Positions 30,103 to 33,254 of a stretch of DNA of 33,254 nt are shown here, in pieces. Position 1 is the first letter of the stretch. Every line of letters starts with the position of its first letter. The DNA lies in contig JBBDQP010000053.1 in the NCBI GenBank assembly GCA_040905965.1, positions 1-33,254 of the forward strand, read 5' to 3'. The notes below the pieces were generated by a model. It saw nothing but the letters and a program-made list of their open reading frames with translations. It had not been told where the DNA came from and made no database searches. Position numbers and translations under genes: made by a program. This DNA comes from DATHWB01 sp040905965. Lineage in GTDB: Bacteria; Actinomycetota; Acidimicrobiia; Spongiisociales; ZC4RG35.

Positions 30103-31088
30103 GCCGCCGCCTGGTCGACGCGCTGGCGCGCCGGCCGGTCGACCGGACGCCGGTGTGGATCATGCGGCAGGCGGGTCGCTACCTCCCCGAATATCGGGAG
30201 CTGCGAAGCCGCCACTCGTTCCAGGAAGCGGTGTCGACCCCGGCGGTGGCGGCCGAGATCACCCTGCAGCCCATCCGACGGTTCGGAATGGACGGGGCGG
30301 TCATCTTCGCCGACATCATGACGCCACTCGAGGCGATGGGCGTCGACATGACCTTCGACCCCGGGCCCAAGCTGCGGCCCCACACCCTGGCCGAGGTGAT
30401 CGATCTCCCGGCACTGGATCCTGAGCGGGTGGGTTTCGTCGGTGAGACCATCCGGCGGGTGGGAGCGGAGATCGACGACGAGACTGCGGTCATCGGCTTC
30501 GCCGGCGCCCCGACGACGCTGCTCGCCTACCTGGTGGAAGGCGGCGGCTCCAAGGAGTTCATCGGACTGCGTTCGGCGATCAGGGCCGATCCTGCCGCCG
30601 CCCAGGCCGCGCTGGATTCGCTCGGGCGGGCGATGCAGTCCTATCTGGCGATGCAGGTGAATGCCGGCGCTGATGTCGTCCAACTGTTCGACACCTGGGC
30701 CGGACTGTTCGACCGAGCGACGTACCGACAGCTCTGCCTTCCCGCCGCCCAGACCGCATTGACTGACCTCGACGTCCCCACCATCTACTTCGCGCCAGGC
30801 GCCGGTCACACACTTGACCTGCAACCGGGTGTCGGAGCCGATGCCTACGGAGTGGACTGGCGGATCCCGATCGACGAGGCGTGGGACCAACTCGGTGACG
30901 TCGCCATCCAGGGCAACGTCGATCCGGCCGTCCTCCGCTCCGGCATTGCCGACATCGAGACCAGCGTGGCCGACGTCCGCGCTCGCGTGGGTGACCGACC
31001 GGGCCACGTGATGAACCTCGGCCACGGCATCGACCGCCACACCCCGGTCGAGTCGGTCGCCGCCTTCGTGGCGGCCGTCCGGTCGTGA
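30099..31088 (+). CDS. hemE: uroporphyrinogen decarboxylase
   Basis: 329 residues, slightly short (about 340-360 usual). It decarboxylates the four acetates of uroporphyrinogen III to give coproporphyrinogen III. Signature PVWIMRQAGRYLPEYRELR is at the N-terminus; FADIMTPLEAMG carries the catalytic Asp, with GFAGAPTTLLAYLVEGG and the C-terminal HVMNLGHGI. The ATG overlaps the hemL stop and the end overlaps the hemY GTG. Confidence 0.95.
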   Translation: MSRRLVDALARRPVDRTPVWIMRQAGRYLPEYRELRSRHSFQEAVSTPAVAAEITLQPIRRFGMDGAVIFADIMTPLEAMGVDMTFDPGPKLRPHTLAEVIDLPALDPERVGFVGETIRRVGAEIDDETAVIGFAGAPTTLLAYLVEGGGSKEFIGLRSAIRADPAAAQAALDSLGRAMQSYLAMQVNAGADVVQLFDTWAGLFDRATYRQLCLPAAQTALTDLDVPTIYFAPGAGHTLDLQPGVGADAYGVDWRIPIDEAWDQLGDVAIQGNVDPAVLRSGIADIETSVADVRARVGDRPGHVMNLGHGIDRHTPVESVAAFVAAVRS

Positions 31089-32368
31089 CCGTCGCCATCG
31101 TCGGCGGAGGCTTCGCCGGCCTCCTCGTTGCGGCCCGCCTGATCGCGTCGGGAGTCGACGACGTGGTGGTGCTGGAGGCTTCCGAACATCCGGGTGGTGT
31201 CGCCCGCTCGGTGAGCCGGGACGGCTACATCCTCGAACCGGGCGCCGGCAGTTTCACCCTCCCCCACCCGCACCTGTCAGCCCTGCTCGACGGCCGAGGG
31301 ATCCAGCCGGCAGCCGCCACCGCCCGGATGCGCCATATCTGGACCGGTGACCGACTGATCACACCTCGTTCCGGTCCAGCCGCCGTCCTTGCTCCGTTGG
31401 TTTCGCCTCGCGCCAAGCTCCGAGGAGCCTTCGAGTTCCTGGTGGCCGAGCCCCCGGAGGAGTACGACGAATCACTCGACACGTTCCTCCGCCGGAGACT
31501 CGGCAACGACCTGGGTCGCATGGCTGCCTGGCTGGCGGCTTCGGGCGTCTTCGCCGGCGACCCGGCGCGCCTCTCGGCCCACGCCGCGTTCCCCGCCCTC
31601 ACCGATCTCGTGGACTCCCACGGCTCAATCATGGCGGGGATGAGAGCCCGGTTCCGGTCACAAGGATCGAGTGCGCGGTCCGTTCACGTTCCCCTCACGA
31701 CGATGTCGGATCTCGCCGGCCAGATCGCCGAATCCCTCGGAGGCCGCTTCAAGCCCGGAGTGACGGTGAACGCGGTGCGCAGAGAGGGCCATCGCTGGAT
31801 CATCGACGGATCCGAACGCCGCGAAGCCGACCACGTCGTCCTCGCCACCGACCCCGAGGTCGCCGCCAACCTCGTGACAGGCCCGCTCGCCGAGGCGCTG
31901 CGAGGTTCGTCTGCCGCTCCGGTCGTCGTCGTCGGCCTGGGCGGACCTGATCTCGACGTCCCGGACGGTTTCGGCATCCTCACCGGACCGGATGCGGGCA
32001 TGGCCACTCGCGGCGTGTTGCTCGAATCCTCCTATGCACCGCATCGAGCGCCCGACGGTCATGGTCTGGTCAAAGTGATCGCCTGCGCGAGCCCGCAACT
32101 TCTCGCAACCGACGATTCGACTGTTGTCGATCACGTCGGGGCCGAGGTCGCCCGCATTTTCGGAGCCGATCTCGACGTGACGTTCACCGAGGTTGTGCGA
32201 CACCGCCGGGGGATTCCCCAGTACGAAGTGGGTCATCGACGCTGGCTGGCGTCCGTGGACGAGGCCACCCCCGAATCGCTGCATTTGGCCGGCTGGGGAT
32301 ACCGTGGCGTCGGAATCGCCCACCTGGCAACTGACGCCTTCCGTATCGCCGCCCACATCACTGCATGA
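31085..32368 (+). CDS. hemY: protoporphyrinogen/coproporphyrinogen oxidase (FAD)
   Basis: 427 residues. The FAD Rossmann motif VAIVGGGFAGLLVAARL and VLEASEHPGGVARS are at the N-terminus; the C-terminal FAD-binding GWGYRGVGIAHLATDAFRIA is intact. It oxidises the porphyrinogen to the porphyrin with O2. In Actinobacteria the homologue usually acts on coproporphyrinogen, but with hemF in the locus it is expected to make protoporphyrin IX. GTG 31085 overlaps hemE and its end overlaps the MFS gene. Sequence motifs do not separate the two substrates. Confidence 0.88.
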   Translation: MTVAIVGGGFAGLLVAARLIASGVDDVVVLEASEHPGGVARSVSRDGYILEPGAGSFTLPHPHLSALLDGRGIQPAAATARMRHIWTGDRLITPRSGPAAVLAPLVSPRAKLRGAFEFLVAEPPEEYDESLDTFLRRRLGNDLGRMAAWLAASGVFAGDPARLSAHAAFPALTDLVDSHGSIMAGMRARFRSQGSSARSVHVPLTTMSDLAGQIAESLGGRFKPGVTVNAVRREGHRWIIDGSERREADHVVLATDPEVAANLVTGPLAEALRGSSAAPVVVVGLGGPDLDVPDGFGILTGPDAGMATRGVLLESSYAPHRAPDGHGLVKVIACASPQLLATDDSTVVDHVGAEVARIFGADLDVTFTEVVRHRRGIPQYEVGHRRWLASVDEATPESLHLAGWGYRGVGIAHLATDAFRIAAHITA

Positions 32369-33254
32369 CCACACGCCAACCCATTCCCAAAGGCTTCTGG
32401 CCTGTCTGGACCGCCGTCGCAGTCGACCTGCTCGGTTTCGGCATCATCATCCCGCTCCTCCCGCTGTACGCAGAGCGCTTCGGGGCGAGCCCCACCACCA
32501 TCGGGTTGCTGTTCGCCAGCTACTCGCTGGCCCAGTTCGTGTTCTCCCCGATCTGGGGTCGCATCTCGGACCGGGTGGGGCGCCGACCGATCCTGCTCGT
32601 CACCATCGCCGGGTCGGCGATCGGCAGCCTCATTCTCGGACTCGCAGGTTCGCTGCCGATGCTGTTCATCGGACGCATCCTCGACGGGGCGTCTGGGGCG
32701 AGCGTGGCCGTTGCCAGGGCGACGGTTTCAGACGTCGCCGGGCCCGATCAGCGTGCACGCCTCATGGGACTCCTGGGTGCCGCCTTTGGTCTCGGTTTCG
32801 TCATCGGTCCCTCGCTCGGTGCCCTCGCCTCGCTCGGGTCGCCATCCCTGCCGTTCTTCGTGGCCGCCGGGATCTCTCTGCTGAACCTGGTGGCAGGCAT
32901 CATCCGGATTCCCGAGACACGACGGGTGTCGACATCAGCGATGCACGGTGTCGGGTTCCGCTCGCTTCCGACTCCGGTCCTGCGACTCGTCATCCTCACC
33001 TTCGTCGGCGTCACCGCCTTCAGCGCCTTCGAAGCGACGTTCTCGCTGCTCGGAAGCGCCCGGCTCGACATGAACGAACCGACGGTGGCGCTCGTCTTCG
33101 CGGGAATCGGACTGGTCCTGGTGGCCGCGCAAGGGGGCCTGGTCGGACCGGTGACAAAAGCGCTCGGCGAGACGAAGACGATTCGGCTCGGACTCATCCT
33201 CAACGTCATCGGGTTCGCGGTCATATCCGTCGCCGATAGTTGGTGGTCGCTTCC
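32365..33254 (+). CDS. MFS transporter, incomplete at the window edge
   Basis: 296 codons are visible and the frame runs off the right end. At least eight hydrophobic segments are seen. The loop between helices 2 and 3 has the MFS motif GRISDRVGRRPI, and FIGRILDGASGASVAVARA follows. The family is the drug/H+ antiporter type (TetA/MDR-like). ATG 32365 overlaps the hemY stop in ATGA, making it the last visible gene of the translationally coupled heme chain. A role in exporting porphyrins or an unrelated compound is possible; motifs do not tell. Confidence 0.85.
   Translation, partial: MTTRQPIPKGFWPVWTAVAVDLLGFGIIIPLLPLYAERFGASPTTIGLLFASYSLAQFVFSPIWGRISDRVGRRPILLVTIAGSAIGSLILGLAGSLPMLFIGRILDGASGASVAVARATVSDVAGPDQRARLMGLLGAAFGLGFVIGPSLGALASLGSPSLPFFVAAGISLLNLVAGIIRIPETRRVSTSAMHGVGFRSLPTPVLRLVILTFVGVTAFSAFEATFSLLGSARLDMNEPTVALVFAGIGLVLVAAQGGLVGPVTKALGETKTIRLGLILNVIGFAVISVADSWWSL

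Noticed and set aside
1..33254. CRISPR array, insertion sequence or prophage genes
   Set aside because: No regularly spaced direct repeats and no transposase, integrase, capsid or terminase motifs were seen. The only repeats are the palindromic family and simple hairpins.

Overview
High-GC bacterial chromosome, most likely an actinomycete-type organism (Actinomycetota). I lean towards an Acidimicrobiia-like lineage, by inference only. Supporting signs are an F420-type PPOX-fold protein, a mycothiol-type DinB/MDMPI-fold protein, many GTG starts, and a recurring leaderless promoter layout (TANNNT 6-9 nt before the start codon). There are no rRNA or tRNA genes, insertion sequences or CRISPR arrays.

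Layout. (1) 1-3106: an envelope metal/redox cluster. It holds a hypothetical ORF, a frameshifted membrane-protein gene, a SHOCT protein, a c-type cytochrome lipoprotein, a cupredoxin lipoprotein, a DUF6153-like membrane protein and a membrane DUF305 protein. (2) 3231-12311, all plus strand: a biotin-dependent acyl-CoA carboxylase beta subunit, then a four-gene OpuC-type compatible-solute ABC transporter, then the carboxylase alpha subunit, a 3-hydroxyisobutyrate dehydrogenase-like enzyme and a TIGR03084-type protein. The carboxylase and dehydrogenase suggest branched-chain amino acid or isoprenoid catabolism. (3) 12288-13369: an AbiEi/DUF559-type gene bracketed by two copies of a dispersed palindromic repeat. 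(4) 13377-16742, minus strand: metY, an alpha/beta hydrolase and metX, which incorporate sulfur through O-acetylhomoserine. (5) 16770-19790: a molybdopterin oxidoreductase divergent from an NAD(P)-binding protein, with a perfect 16-bp palindromic operator candidate between them. (6) 19795-22656, minus strand: an unusual two-gene unit. One gene fuses an endonuclease-IV-like TIM barrel to a LigD-type primase-polymerase domain. The other is a divergent HisA paralogue with a substituted catalytic Asp and a C-terminal extension. A third repeat copy lies between this unit and hemH. (7) 22785-33254: an almost complete heme locus, hemH, (F420-type PPOX protein, antisense), hemF, hemA, hemC, hemD, hemB, hemL, hemE, hemY, then an MFS transporter cut by the window edge. 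From hemA to the MFS gene every junction is a 4-nt start/stop overlap.

The heme locus encodes the route from glutamyl-tRNA to protoheme. It includes the oxygen-dependent coproporphyrinogen oxidase HemF, so it looks like the protoporphyrin-dependent branch rather than the coproporphyrin branch usual in Actinobacteria. The most novel items are the AP-endonuclease/primase-polymerase fusion with its HisA-like partner, the repeat family, and the leaderless promoter pattern.
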